Assembly: GCA_965652545.1 (NCBI GenBank)
Contig: CBFGWV010000008.1
Coordinates: 1 to 52,282 of the forward strand
From: CBFGWV01 sp965652545
Lineage (GTDB): Bacteria > Pseudomonadota > Gammaproteobacteria > Competibacterales > Competibacteraceae
DNA length: 52,282 bases
Direction: 5' to 3'
A program made the position numbers and the translations under genes. Positions 16,455 through 25,430 of the stretch are shown one piece after another. The notes beneath the pieces are model-generated. The model did no database searches. It was not told where the DNA came from and worked only from the letters and a program-made list of their open reading frames with translations. The first letter of the stretch is position 1; each line of letters starts with the position of its first letter.

Positions 16455-17627
16455 ATGTCAACCAACAATCCAGCGCCCGATGGTTGGCGCCATCGACTCG
16501 TCAGCCTGACCCTGGCCGGTGCGGTCGCCGCAATGGCGGTCGGCGCGATCAGCCTCATCCACAGCGCCCATGCGCAACGCCAGGCCGTGCACGAGGATGC
16601 GCTGGCACCCATCCGGCTCCCCGTCCCTGCCGCGTCACTGGCGCTTGAAGACGGCTATGCACTGACCCGCCACTACACCGGCACCGTAACAGCGAGACGT
16701 GAGGTGGATCTGGCCTTCCAGGTCAGCGGACGTGTGGACGGCATTGCCGCCGAGGTGGGGGACCGAGTGGCCCAGGGGCAGGCGTTGGCCCACCTCGATA
16801 CCCGCCGCTTGGATGCGGAGCTGGCACGCCTAGCAGCCAGCGAACGCGAGGCGCAGGCCCAGGCAACGCTGGCCGAAGCCAACGCCAGGCGCCAGCAGAG
16901 CCTGCGTCAACAGGGCCTGGCCGCCCGTGAGGCGGTCGACCGGACCCGGGCGGACGCCGATGTAGCCGCAGCGCGCCTGGACGCCCTGGCGGCGCAGCAG
17001 CAGGCGCTGGCGGTGGATCTGGCCGACAGCGTACTGCGGGCACCCTTCGACGCGGTGGTTGTCGAGCGTGGGGTGGAGGCCGGCCGTTTCGCCCAGCCGT
17101 CACTGGTCGCCTACCGTTTGCTGGCATTGGACGAACCCGAGGCGCGTGTGGGCTTGCCGGTTGAGGCCGCGCGCGGATTGGCCCCCGGTGACAGGGTCGA
17201 GGTGCGTTGGCGGGACGAGACACTCGCCGGCCGCATTCGTGCACTGGTGCCCCAGGTCGGTGTGCAGACCCGCACACTGACCGCCTTGATCACGCTGGAG
17301 GCCGGGCAACGGCACCTGGCCGCGGGCGATACGGTCGAGCTGGACCTCAGTCGCCATGTCGCCCAAGCCGGTTTCTGGGTGCCCAACACCGCTTTGGTGG
17401 CCGCGCCGCGCGGGCTGTGGGCGGTGTACCGCCTGACCCCGGCCGAGCCGGGTGTGGACACGGTGGGACCGGCGGTCGTGGAGGTACTGCACTCGGCCGC
17501 CGAGCGCAGCTTCGTGCGTGGCACCTTGAGTGCCGGTGACCGGGTGGTCATGGCCGGCACCCACCGCATCAGTCCCGGGCAGCGTGTCGCGGCAGTGGTG
17601 GTTGACCGGGCGGTGGCGGCGAGATGA
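16455..17627 (+). CDS. RND efflux periplasmic adaptor (membrane-fusion) protein
   Basis: 390 residues that link the inner-membrane RND pump to an outer-membrane channel. An N-terminal hydrophobic segment (about 15-38) ends in HSAHA, and the protein then shows the lipoyl half YTGTVTARREVDLAFQVSGR, a helical hairpin rich in Ala, Gln and Arg (about 110-185), the second lipoyl half (SVLRAPFDAVVVERGVEAGR), and beta-barrel and membrane-proximal domains. GGAGAGG precedes the start. The stop overlaps the pump start (ATGA). No outer-membrane factor gene is adjacent, so a shared TolC-type channel is presumably used. Confidence 0.9.
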   Translation: MSTNNPAPDGWRHRLVSLTLAGAVAAMAVGAISLIHSAHAQRQAVHEDALAPIRLPVPAASLALEDGYALTRHYTGTVTARREVDLAFQVSGRVDGIAAEVGDRVAQGQALAHLDTRRLDAELARLAASEREAQAQATLAEANARRQQSLRQQGLAAREAVDRTRADADVAAARLDALAAQQQALAVDLADSVLRAPFDAVVVERGVEAGRFAQPSLVAYRLLALDEPEARVGLPVEAARGLAPGDRVEVRWRDETLAGRIRALVPQVGVQTRTLTALITLEAGQRHLAAGDTVELDLSRHVAQAGFWVPNTALVAAPRGLWAVYRLTPAEPGVDTVGPAVVEVLHSAAERSFVRGTLSAGDRVVMAGTHRISPGQRVAAVVVDRAVAAR

Positions 17628-20600
17628 TCGGCCGGCTGCTGTTCAACCGCCGGCTGCTGGCGGTTGCCCTGGGCTTCATCCTGGTCGCCGGGCTGGCGGC
17701 GGTGCAGACCTTGCCACGCCAGGAGGACCCGCGCATCGTCGCGCGCAACGCCAGCATCTTCACCTTTTACCCCGGTGCCGATGCGGAGCGCGTGGAAGCG
17801 CTGGTGACCCGCCCGATCGAGGACGAGTTGCGCGGGTTGGACGAGATCAAGACCATCGAGTCCACCTCGCGCGCCGGCGCCTCCGTGGTGTCGCTGGAGC
17901 TGCGCGACGACATCACCGATGTGACCACCGTGTGGTCGCGGGTGCGCGACAAACTCTCTGATGCCGCCCCGCTGCTGCCTGCCGAGGCCAGTACGCCGGA
18001 TTTGAACGACGACGCCGGCTACGCCTTCACCCTTGCCGTCGCCCTGCGCTGGAGCGCACCCGGTGCGCCCAATCCGCTGATCCTCGGCCGCTACGGCGAG
18101 CATTTGGTGGACCGCATGCGCAATGTCGCGGGGACCGACTATGTCCGCTTGTACGGTGCGGCGAACGAGGAGATCGACGTGGTCGTCGACCCGGGCGCGA
18201 TGGCCGCCGCCGGCTTGTCCGTCGACGCGGTTGCGCGAGCGCTTGCGCAGGCCGATGTGCGCGCCTCCGCGGGTGAGATCGACGGCACCGATGGCCGCTA
18301 TACGGTGGAGGTCGCCGGCAGTTTCGACAGCCTGGCCCGTCTGCGCCGGGTCCCGTTGGTAGCCGAAGACGGCCGCAGCCTGCAACTGGGCGACATCGCC
18401 ACGTTGCGCCGCGGTATCAGTGACCCGCCCGAGGAACTGGCCCGTGTCGACGGCCAGCGCGCGGTGGTCGTGGCCGTGCGGATGGGTGCCGGCCAGCGGG
18501 TGGACCAATGGGTGGATCGCGCCCAGACGGTGCTGGCGGCGGAGCGCGGACGACTGCCGGCCGGTCTGACCCTGGATGTGCTGTTCGAGCAGAAGTCCTA
18601 TACCGAACAGCGCCTGGGTATCGTGGTGACCAGCTTGGTGCAAGGCCTCGCGATCGTGGTGGCGGTGTTGCTGTTCACCATGGGCTGGCGCTCGGCATTG
18701 CTGGTGGGGTTGGCGATCCCGCTGACGGCGTTGATGACCTTGTCGGTGTTTCGGCCGTTGGGGCTGGAGATCCACCAGATGAGCATCACCGGCATGATTG
18801 TCGCCCTCGGGCTGATGGTGGACAACGCCATCGTCATGACCAACGCCGTGCGCGAAGGGTTGGCCCAGGGGCGGCCGGCGCACGAGGCGGTCGGCGAAGC
18901 CTTGCGCGCGCTTACCGTACCGCTGATCGCCTCGACGGTGACGACCATTCTGGCGTTCATGCCCATCGTGCTGCTGCCCGGCGGTGCCGGTGAGTTCGTC
19001 GGCCCGCTGAGCATCGCGGTGATCGCCGCTCTGGTGAGTTCGTTCCTGGTGGCGGTGTTCTTCGTGCCCGCACTGGCGCCGCTGCTGTTGGGAGGTCCAC
19101 ATGAGCTTAGGCCCGCGCTGCCGCCGGGGCCGCTGACGCGGGCATTCCGTGCGATCGTGCGCTTCAGTGTCCGGCGGCCGTCCGTGGTGATCGTATTCGC
19201 GCTGGCCTTGCCGGCCATCGGCATTGCCAGCATGCCTACGCTCACCCAGGCTTTCTTTCCGCCGGCCGAGCGCGATCAGTTTTATATCGAGGTGCGCCTG
19301 CCGCCCGGGACATCGATCATGCAGACCACCGCGATGCTCGAGGCCATGGACGCGGTGGTGCGGGGTACCGAGGGCGTGACACGGACGTTCTGGTTCGCCG
19401 GCACCAGCGCTCCGCCTCTGTACTACAACATCGTCGGCCGTGAAGACGGTAACCCGGCCTATGCCCAGGCCATCGTAAACACCGCCGGTGCGCAACTCAC
19501 CGAGGCACTGGTCGCGCAGTTGCAGCCGGCACTGGATGCGGCATTTCCCGGTGCCCAGACGCTGGTGCGGCTGTATGCCCAGGGGCCGCCGTTCCCCTCG
19601 CCGATCGAAGTGCGTATCTACGGCGAGGAATTGGCTACGTTGGCGAGCCTGGGTAATGCCTATGGGGCTGTCCTGGCCGATGTGCCGCAGATGACGCACA
19701 CGCAGGTGATGGTCGATCGCAGTGCGCCCAAGATCGGTGTGACGGTAGATGAGGCCCAGGCCCGCCTCGCCGGGCTAGACCTCACTGCCGTGGCCGCCCA
19801 GGTGGCCGGTGCATTGAATGGGCGCTCCGGCGGGTTTGTGCTGGAGGACACTGAGCAACTGCCGGTATGGGTGCGCTATCCGCAGAGCGTCGGCAGTGAT
19901 CCGGCCAGTCTGGACTCGCTGGCGTTGACTGTCGGCAGTGGCCGTGACGGCGGGCTGCCGTTGTCCGCTGTCGCCGATGTCGCGCTGACGCCCGCCTGGG
20001 GCGGCATCCAGCGGCGTGACGGCGAGCGTGTACAACTGGTGCGCGGCTTTATACAAGAGTCGGCCAAGGCAGCCGACGTGCAGGCACGTGTCGATGCCCG
20101 GCTGGCCCGGGCGGCGATCGAGCTGCCGCCGGGTTACCGACTGGAGTGGGGCGGAGAGGTTGCCGAACGCTCCGATGCCGTGGGTGGTCTGCTGGCCTCG
20201 GTGGCGATGCTCATCGTGCTGATGGTCGCCACGGTGGCGGTCTCGCTCAACTCCTTCCGCCACACGCTGATCGTCTTTCTCGCCGGCATCCAGGCGCTGG
20301 GGCTGGGCCTCTTGAGCCTTAAGCTGTCGGGGCACGCGTTCGGTTTCGTGGTGATTGTCGGCGTGATGGGCTTGGTGGGTGTGGCGATCAACGCGACCAT
20401 CATCATTCTGTCGGCGTTCCAGGCGGATGCGCGGGCGCGGGTGGGTGACCCGGAGGCGATGGTCGATATTCTCACCGGTGCGACGGCCCGGCATATTCTC
20501 TCCACCACGCTCACCACCTGTGGCGGGTTGATGCCGCTTGCACTCACACCCGGCGAGTTCTGGCCGCCGTTCGCCGAAACAGTCATCGGTGGTATCGCTT

Positions 20601-20719
20601 TGTCCACCGTCATTGCCTTCGGGTTTACACCGGCCATGCACCGCCTGCTGTCCGTGCGCCGCTCATGGTGGTGGCAGGCGGGCGGGGCTGCCCGCATGCA
20701 GCCGGGGGCGTCGGTTTGA
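17624..20719 (+). CDS. RND efflux pump, inner-membrane subunit
   Basis: 1031-residue proton-driven exporter of the AcrB/HAE1 superfamily: one N-terminal helix, a large periplasmic domain, six helices, a second periplasmic domain and the remaining helices. In the fourth-helix region the sequence reads LGLMVDNAIVMTNAVREG, so the usual paired Asp is Asp400-Asn401; this occurs in some HAE1-type pumps and alters the canonical proton relay. It is coupled to the adaptor by an ATGA overlap and presumably repressed by the divergent TetR protein. Substrate not predictable. Confidence 0.9.
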   Translation: MIGRLLFNRRLLAVALGFILVAGLAAVQTLPRQEDPRIVARNASIFTFYPGADAERVEALVTRPIEDELRGLDEIKTIESTSRAGASVVSLELRDDITDVTTVWSRVRDKLSDAAPLLPAEASTPDLNDDAGYAFTLAVALRWSAPGAPNPLILGRYGEHLVDRMRNVAGTDYVRLYGAANEEIDVVVDPGAMAAAGLSVDAVARALAQADVRASAGEIDGTDGRYTVEVAGSFDSLARLRRVPLVAEDGRSLQLGDIATLRRGISDPPEELARVDGQRAVVVAVRMGAGQRVDQWVDRAQTVLAAERGRLPAGLTLDVLFEQKSYTEQRLGIVVTSLVQGLAIVVAVLLFTMGWRSALLVGLAIPLTALMTLSVFRPLGLEIHQMSITGMIVALGLMVDNAIVMTNAVREGLAQGRPAHEAVGEALRALTVPLIASTVTTILAFMPIVLLPGGAGEFVGPLSIAVIAALVSSFLVAVFFVPALAPLLLGGPHELRPALPPGPLTRAFRAIVRFSVRRPSVVIVFALALPAIGIASMPTLTQAFFPPAERDQFYIEVRLPPGTSIMQTTAMLEAMDAVVRGTEGVTRTFWFAGTSAPPLYYNIVGREDGNPAYAQAIVNTAGAQLTEALVAQLQPALDAAFPGAQTLVRLYAQGPPFPSPIEVRIYGEELATLASLGNAYGAVLADVPQMTHTQVMVDRSAPKIGVTVDEAQARLAGLDLTAVAAQVAGALNGRSGGFVLEDTEQLPVWVRYPQSVGSDPASLDSLALTVGSGRDGGLPLSAVADVALTPAWGGIQRRDGERVQLVRGFIQESAKAADVQARVDARLARAAIELPPGYRLEWGGEVAERSDAVGGLLASVAMLIVLMVATVAVSLNSFRHTLIVFLAGIQALGLGLLSLKLSGHAFGFVVIVGVMGLVGVAINATIIILSAFQADARARVGDPEAMVDILTGATARHILSTTLTTCGGLMPLALTPGEFWPPFAETVIGGIALSTVIAFGFTPAMHRLLSVRRSWWWQAGGAARMQPGASV

Positions 20720-20762
20720 TCGGGTTGGGAAGGCTCCTGGTTTGTCCCTGCCGGGGCTCCCG

Positions 20763-20874
20763 CCTCTCGGGCTGGGTGGGGCATGGTCAGACGCGCTGTG
20801 AATACATCCGTGTACGCTCGACGGCAGCATCCATGCTGCCGACGGTCTGACCATGACCCACCCAGCCCGAGAGG
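20763..20874. repeat. Hairpin element with 30-bp terminal inverted repeats
   Basis: Arms at 20763-20792 and 20845-20874 are complementary with one mismatch in 30. The 52-base centre carries a second palindrome (20822-20841, CGGCAGCAT...ATGCTGCCG). The whole unit could fold into a branched cruciform. The core recurs at positions 1-26 and a diverged left half at 25389-25430, so it is an interspersed family, REP- or MITE-like, without coding capacity. It follows the RND pump gene and could also end its transcript. Confidence 0.8.
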
Positions 20875-20990
20875 CTTACCTCGGAGATTGCTCGGGCAGC
20901 CGGTTTCGGGCGTCATTCCCAAGCCGAATTGGCCACAGAGGCCAACCGGGGCACACTGGCTGGACATTTGCCGGACGGTAACGAGCGACC

Positions 20991-21395
20991 ATGACCCCAG
21001 AGACCTTCCCCAAGGGTGAGCCGGCGATCCGGACCATCGCCATGCCTGCCGATGCCAACCCGTCGGGCGATATCTTCGGCGGTTGGCTGATGGCGCAGAT
21101 GGATCTGGCCGCCGGGAATCTCGCCGCTCGACGTGCCCGTGGCCGTTGCGCCACGGTTGCGGTGGATCGCATCACGTTCATCGAACCGGTATTCGTCGGC
21201 GATGAGGTCAGCTTGTACGCCGACCTGATCCGCGTGGGGCGGACGTCGTTGACGATCGAGGTGCAGGCTTGGCGCCGCTCCCGCGATGGCGAGGACCGGA
21301 TCAAGGTGACCCAGGCGACGTTCGTCTTTGTCGCACTGGACCAGGGTCGTCGGCCACGGGTGATTCCACCGGCGGCCGACGACCCCGTGTCCTGA
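20991..21395 (+). CDS. yciA: Acyl-CoA thioesterase, YciA-like hotdog protein
   Basis: 134-residue single hotdog-fold thioesterase that hydrolyses acyl-CoA to free acid and CoA. The helix motif with the catalytic Asp (NPSGDIFGGWLMAQMDLA) is characteristic of the YciA/BFIT group. The length fits YciA. The ribosome-binding site is weak. It converges on the BCCT carrier gene with only three bases between stops. Substrate range cannot be read from the sequence; housekeeping control of CoA pools is the usual role. Confidence 0.85.
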   Translation: MTPETFPKGEPAIRTIAMPADANPSGDIFGGWLMAQMDLAAGNLAARRARGRCATVAVDRITFIEPVFVGDEVSLYADLIRVGRTSLTIEVQAWRRSRDGEDRIKVTQATFVFVALDQGRRPRVIPPAADDPVS

Positions 21396-21398
21396 TGG

Positions 21399-22958
21399 CT
21401 ATTTCGGCTCTGCTTTAAGGCCCCTGTACGTGGCCCAGCACATCAGCAGCAGGACGATCGCGAACGGCAGACCGGTCGCAATGGCGGCCGATTGCAGGGC
21501 AGCCAAGCCTCCGCCGAGCAACAAGGCGATGGCCACCAAGCCCTCGAATACGCACCAGAACACGCGCTGGGAGACGGGGGCGTCCAGCTTGCCGCCAGCG
21601 GTGATCGTGTCGATCACCAGAGACCCGGAGTCGGAGGAGGTCACGAAGAACACGATCACCAACACGATCCCGAGGAACGAGGTGATCTGTGCCAGAGGCA
21701 TGACTTCCAACATCGCGAACAGTGACAGCTCCGGCCGGTAGTCGATGACGGTCTGGACCACGCCGGTATAGCCGTCGTTGAGGAACTGCGCCAGCGCGGT
21801 ACCGCCGAAGGCGTTCATCCATAGGATGCCCACCAGGGTGGGGATCAGCAGCACGCAGACCATGAACTCACGCACCGTGCGGCCACGCGAGACGCGGGCG
21901 ATGAACATGCCGACGAAGGGCGACCAGGAGATCCACCACGCCCAATAGAAGGTGGTCCAGCCGTGCATGAAGCCGGTGTCCTCACGACCGATCCAGTTGG
22001 ATAGCGGTACCAGTTCCTTGGCGTAGTCGGCCGTGCTGGAGAAAAAGCCGGACAGCACTGCCAGCGGGCTGCCGACGATGATGACGAAGACCAGCAGCAA
22101 CAGGGCCAGGGCCATGTTGATCTCCGACAGCCGTTTGACCCCGCCGTCCAGTCCGCGCAGTACGGAGATCAGCGCCGCCGCGGTGATCAACGTGATCAGG
22201 ATCACCTTGGCGCCGTTGCCGGTGGGCAATCCGAACAGGTAGTTGAGCCCGGCGGTGGCCTGTTCGGCACCGAAGCCCAGGGATGTCGCCAGGCCGAACA
22301 GTGTGGCGAACACGGCGAGGATGTCGATGATGTGCCCGAACCAGCCCCAGACCCGGTCGCCGAAAATGGGGTAGAACGCCGAGCGCACCGACAGTGGCAG
22401 GCCGTGGTTGAAGGCGGCGAAGGCCAGCGCCAGGGCGACTACCGCGTAGATGGCCCAGGGGTGCAGGCCCCAGTGGAAAATCGTTGCCGCCATGCCCATG
22501 GCGCGGGCCGCATCGGTATCCTCCGCACTGATGCCCAGCGGCGGGTTCTGGAAGTGGTACACCGGCTCCAGGACACCGAAGAACATCAGCCCGATGCCCA
22601 TGCCGGCGGCGAACAGCATGGAGAACCAGCCGACATAGGAATAGTCGGGCACCGCGTCCTTGCCGCCCAAGCGCACCCGGCCAAGCGGTGTGACGATCAG
22701 GAACAGGCAGAACAGGACAAAAATATTGGCTGCCCCCATGAACAGCCAGTCGAACGTGGAGGTGATCCACGGGCGTAGCGCTTCAAGTGCGGCACCGGTT
22801 TCCTGCTGGAACATCAACGCAACGAGCACGAAAGCGATGATGACCAGACTGGAAATCATGAATACCGGATTGTGTATGTCGAGGCCAAAGACCTGGACAT
22901 TGTCTTGTCCGACCTCGTAGTCGGTGACCTCGATTGCTCTTACGGTCTCTTCACTCAC
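21399..22958 (-). CDS. BCCT-family transporter (glycine betaine/choline/carnitine type)
   Basis: 519-residue secondary carrier with about 12 transmembrane helices, importing betaine-like trimethylammonium or related zwitterionic solutes, usually with Na+ or H+. The family signature is clear: FYWAWWISWSPFVGMFIAR followed by VSRGRTVREF, with FFVTSSDSGSLVID near the C-terminal part. The start is a GTG (22958) with GAGGAG 8 bases upstream; an ATG inside that site is out of frame. The C-terminal tail is short, so it may lack the osmosensing extension of BetP. It fits with the ectoine and trehalose systems here. Confidence 0.9.
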   Translation of the reverse strand: MSEETVRAIEVTDYEVGQDNVQVFGLDIHNPVFMISSLVIIAFVLVALMFQQETGAALEALRPWITSTFDWLFMGAANIFVLFCLFLIVTPLGRVRLGGKDAVPDYSYVGWFSMLFAAGMGIGLMFFGVLEPVYHFQNPPLGISAEDTDAARAMGMAATIFHWGLHPWAIYAVVALALAFAAFNHGLPLSVRSAFYPIFGDRVWGWFGHIIDILAVFATLFGLATSLGFGAEQATAGLNYLFGLPTGNGAKVILITLITAAALISVLRGLDGGVKRLSEINMALALLLLVFVIIVGSPLAVLSGFFSSTADYAKELVPLSNWIGREDTGFMHGWTTFYWAWWISWSPFVGMFIARVSRGRTVREFMVCVLLIPTLVGILWMNAFGGTALAQFLNDGYTGVVQTVIDYRPELSLFAMLEVMPLAQITSFLGIVLVIVFFVTSSDSGSLVIDTITAGGKLDAPVSQRVFWCVFEGLVAIALLLGGGLAALQSAAIATGLPFAIVLLLMCWATYRGLKAEPK

Positions 22959-23329
22959 GAGTCATCTCCTCAAGAGGGCAAGCCTGGGCCGAACGCCTGG
23001 AGCAGCAACGTGTCCGAACCCATGGAGGCGCCGCGCTGCGGTCCGCCGGCCTGCCCCTACCACCCATATCGTCCCGCCCTGTACATACGGGGGATCGTGT
23101 GTTGACGCCGCTCCGAGGACCAAATGTGGGGACGCGGCCTCTAAGACCCTAGCATGATCGATTCGATCGAGCCGGATTCGCTGTGTGATCGGTCATCTGG
23201 TTGCGACTTGTTTTTTCCCGAAAACGCCGTTTCGGTACCGGGGGTAACTCGCGAATCGCCGGCGCATCCAAAGAGGACGGCGGCGCGTACACTGATCATC
23301 TATGCCCCGAATCGTCGGAACCCGACCGT
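22959..23329. other. Divergent promoter region
   Basis: About 370 bases between the divergent BCCT and radical SAM genes. I see no gene with a credible start and codon pattern. It should contain both promoters. One short inverted repeat stands out (TCGAT-TCG-ATCGA, 23158-23170), a possible operator. Confidence 0.4.
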
Positions 23330-24292
23330 ATGCGCGATACTCGCCAACTGCTCATCGAAACCGACTTTCCACCCATCCGGCGCGACCGCCTGGACACGCT
23401 TCAGGTCAATCTGGGCTACCGCTGCAACCTCAGTTGCACCCATTGCCATGTCAATGCGGGCCCCAAGCGCACCGAGATGATGGACAAGGCCACGGTGGAG
23501 ACCGTACTCGCGTTCATCGACCGCCAGCATGTGACCACGCTGGACCTGACCGGTGGTGCGCCGGAGATGAACCCCTGGTTCACCTATCTGGTGCGTGAAG
23601 CGCGTGCGCGCGATGTGACCGTCATCGACCGCTGCAATCTGACGATCCTCCTGGAGCCGGGTTACGAGGGCATGGCGGCGTTCCTGGCCGGGCACGGTGT
23701 GGGCATTGTGGCCTCCCTGCCGTGCTACACCGCGGACAATGTCGACGGCCAGCGCGGCAAGGGGACGTTCAACAGCAGTATCGAGGCCTTACGGCGCCTG
23801 AACGCCCTGGGCTATGGGCGCAGCGGCACGGGGCTGGCACTTAATCTGGTGTACAACCCCACCGGCCCGTTCCTGCCCCCGCCGCAGACCACGCTGGAAC
23901 ATGACTACAAGAGGCGCCTGAACGCGGATTTCGGCATCACCTTCAACGCGCTGTACACCATCACCAACATGCCGATCAGCCGCTTCGGCGCGGTGCTGCT
24001 GTCAAAAGGCGAGTTCGCCGGATACATGCGGCTGCTCAAGAACAGTTTTGCCGATGCAAACCTTGCCGGGCTCATGTGCCGGAACACCTTGAGCGTCGAT
24101 TGGCAGGGCAGGGTTTACGACTGTGATTTCAACCAGATGCTCAAGCTGCCTATGCTCGCCAAAGGCGGGGCGCGCTGGCGGCTTGCCGATTTGATCGAAC
24201 GCGACCTCACCGACCATCCCATCGCTATCGGCGATCATTGCTACGGCTGCACGGCAGGGCAGGGTAGCAGTTGCGGCGGGGCGCTGGGTTGA
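23330..24292 (+). CDS. arsS: ArsS-like radical SAM / Cys-rich domain protein
   Basis: 320 residues. The iron-sulfur motif is CNLSCTHC (Cys32, Cys36, Cys39), followed by the LDLTGGAPEMNPWF segment. The C-terminal Cys-rich part (DCDFNQML, then HCYGCTAGQGSSCGGALG) is characteristic of the radical SAM/Cys-rich group that contains ArsS, the enzyme proposed to form the arsenosugar precursor from dimethylarsinate and SAM. The arsenic methylase gene arsM often found with it is absent here, so either arsM lies elsewhere or this member acts on another substrate. I start at ATG 23330, which gives the family-typical N-terminus. Confidence 0.78.
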   Translation: MRDTRQLLIETDFPPIRRDRLDTLQVNLGYRCNLSCTHCHVNAGPKRTEMMDKATVETVLAFIDRQHVTTLDLTGGAPEMNPWFTYLVREARARDVTVIDRCNLTILLEPGYEGMAAFLAGHGVGIVASLPCYTADNVDGQRGKGTFNSSIEALRRLNALGYGRSGTGLALNLVYNPTGPFLPPPQTTLEHDYKRRLNADFGITFNALYTITNMPISRFGAVLLSKGEFAGYMRLLKNSFADANLAGLMCRNTLSVDWQGRVYDCDFNQMLKLPMLAKGGARWRLADLIERDLTDHPIAIGDHCYGCTAGQGSSCGGALG

Positions 24293-24307
24293 GGCGCTAA
24301 AAGCCGG

Positions 24308-24862
24308 TTATTCCACCACCGCCGGCTCGTTCTCGTTTGGATTATCGAGGGCTCGCTGCAGATACACCACATCGAGCCAGCGGCCGAACTTGAAGCCCAG
24401 GCCGCGGGCGGTGCCGATGTGGGTAAATCCCAGCCGTTGGTGAAGCCCAATGGACGCGGTGTTCCCACTGTCGCCGATGACCGCCATCATCTGCCGCGCA
24501 CCCAGGGCGGTGCAGCGGTCGATCACCGCCTGCAACAGCAGGCGGCCCACCCCACGCTTGAGGGCGGTGGGTGCCACGTAGACCGAGTCCTCGACGGTAA
24601 AGCGGTAGGCCGGACGTTCCTTGTACGGGCCGGCGTAGGCGAAACCGATGACGCCGTCTTCCGACTCCGCCACAAGCCACGGCCAACCGGCGTGTTCGAT
24701 GCGTTGCAGGCGTTCACCCATCTGCTCGATCGTCGGGGGTTCGATCTCGAAGCTGCCGGTACCCTGGCGCACGTGGTGGGCGTAGATCGCGGTGATGGCG
24801 GGCAGATCGCCCGCGGTGGCCGGGCGCAGCCTCATTGTCGATGCGGCAGTGTTGTCGTTCAC
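24308..24862 (-). CDS. GNAT N-acetyltransferase, phosphinothricin/methionine-sulfone type
   Basis: 184-residue acetyl-CoA-dependent acetyltransferase. It shows the core LRPATAGDLPAITAIYAHHV, the acetyl-CoA loop KRGVGRLLLQAV, and GLHQRLGFTHIGTARGLGFK near the C-terminus, as in Pat/MnaT enzymes that acetylate phosphinothricin or methionine sulfoximine/sulfone. The listed start is a GTG; the ATG at 24835 would give the more usual MRLRPATAG start, and neither has a clear ribosome-binding site. It converges on the radical SAM gene with 15 bases between stops. Confidence 0.83.
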   Translation of the reverse strand: MNDNTAASTMRLRPATAGDLPAITAIYAHHVRQGTGSFEIEPPTIEQMGERLQRIEHAGWPWLVAESEDGVIGFAYAGPYKERPAYRFTVEDSVYVAPTALKRGVGRLLLQAVIDRCTALGARQMMAVIGDSGNTASIGLHQRLGFTHIGTARGLGFKFGRWLDVVYLQRALDNPNENEPAVVE

Positions 24863-24932
24863 GGGCGCAAGCTTGGTCAGGGCAATGGACGCATAGAATT
24901 GCCCCCGACCCGCGGGGCGTCAATACACCGGG

Positions 24933-25256
24933 TCAGCGCGTGATCGCATTCATCATCGGGGCGCTTCTGTGTGCCCGATGATGCAGCGATATGACGCCGC
25001 AGGCCTGCAAACCGGCATGGCGTTCATCCAGGCGCGTGCGCAGTGTGCGTTCCAGTGCAGCCATCGGTGCACCCTGGATCTCGTCTTTCGGGACCCGTAC
25101 GCTGTCGACCATCCGGCCATTGCCGCCGCGCACGTTCAGCACGGCGTGGTAGGCGATGACCTGACCATCGTCGATGCTCTCCACGAAAGCGAAGACGCGA
25201 TAGCGAACACCGTGAATCGAAATGTCCCGAGTCATGAAGCCAGGCCACTTTTTCAT
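24933..25256 (-). CDS. Hypothetical protein, 107 residues
   Basis: I do not recognise this protein. It reads like a small beta-rich domain (TRDISIHGVRYRVFAFVESI, then VIAYHAVLNVRGG), followed by a helix and a His/Arg-rich tail. Codon usage is like its neighbours. The start could be 25256 (MKKWPGF) or the Met at 25235. It lies 70 bases upstream of the GNAT gene on the same strand and could share its transcript. No signal peptide or membrane helix. Confidence 0.6.
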   Translation of the reverse strand: MKKWPGFMTRDISIHGVRYRVFAFVESIDDGQVIAYHAVLNVRGGNGRMVDSVRVPKDEIQGAPMAALERTLRTRLDERHAGLQACGVISLHHRAHRSAPMMNAITR

Positions 25257-25388
25257 TGTGCGATTGTCCCTGCGGGCCGTTTGTCGTCACGTTTCATGAC
25301 CTCAATGGTAAGCCCGTAGCGGGGTCCGAGAACGGTGATTCACAACGATTTACATTGTGCTGGTTCTCGCCGTCCGATTCGCGTGAGA

Positions 25389-25430
25389 CATGGTCAGATC
25401 CGCTGTGACCACATCCGTGCGTTCGATGGT
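25389..25430. repeat. Diverged partial copy of the hairpin repeat
   Basis: Starts CATGGTCAGATCCGCTGTGA and follows the left half of the element at 20782-20823 with scattered differences. The central palindrome and right arm are missing. It overlaps the 3' end of the LysR gene on the minus strand and encodes its last residues and stop. Confidence 0.65.

Noticed and set aside
17111..19699. Very long open frame (862 codons) on the minus strand
   Set aside because: It is antisense to the adaptor and RND pump genes, whose motifs are unmistakable; long antisense frames are expected at this GC content, and its translation is rich in Arg, His and Gln without any domain.
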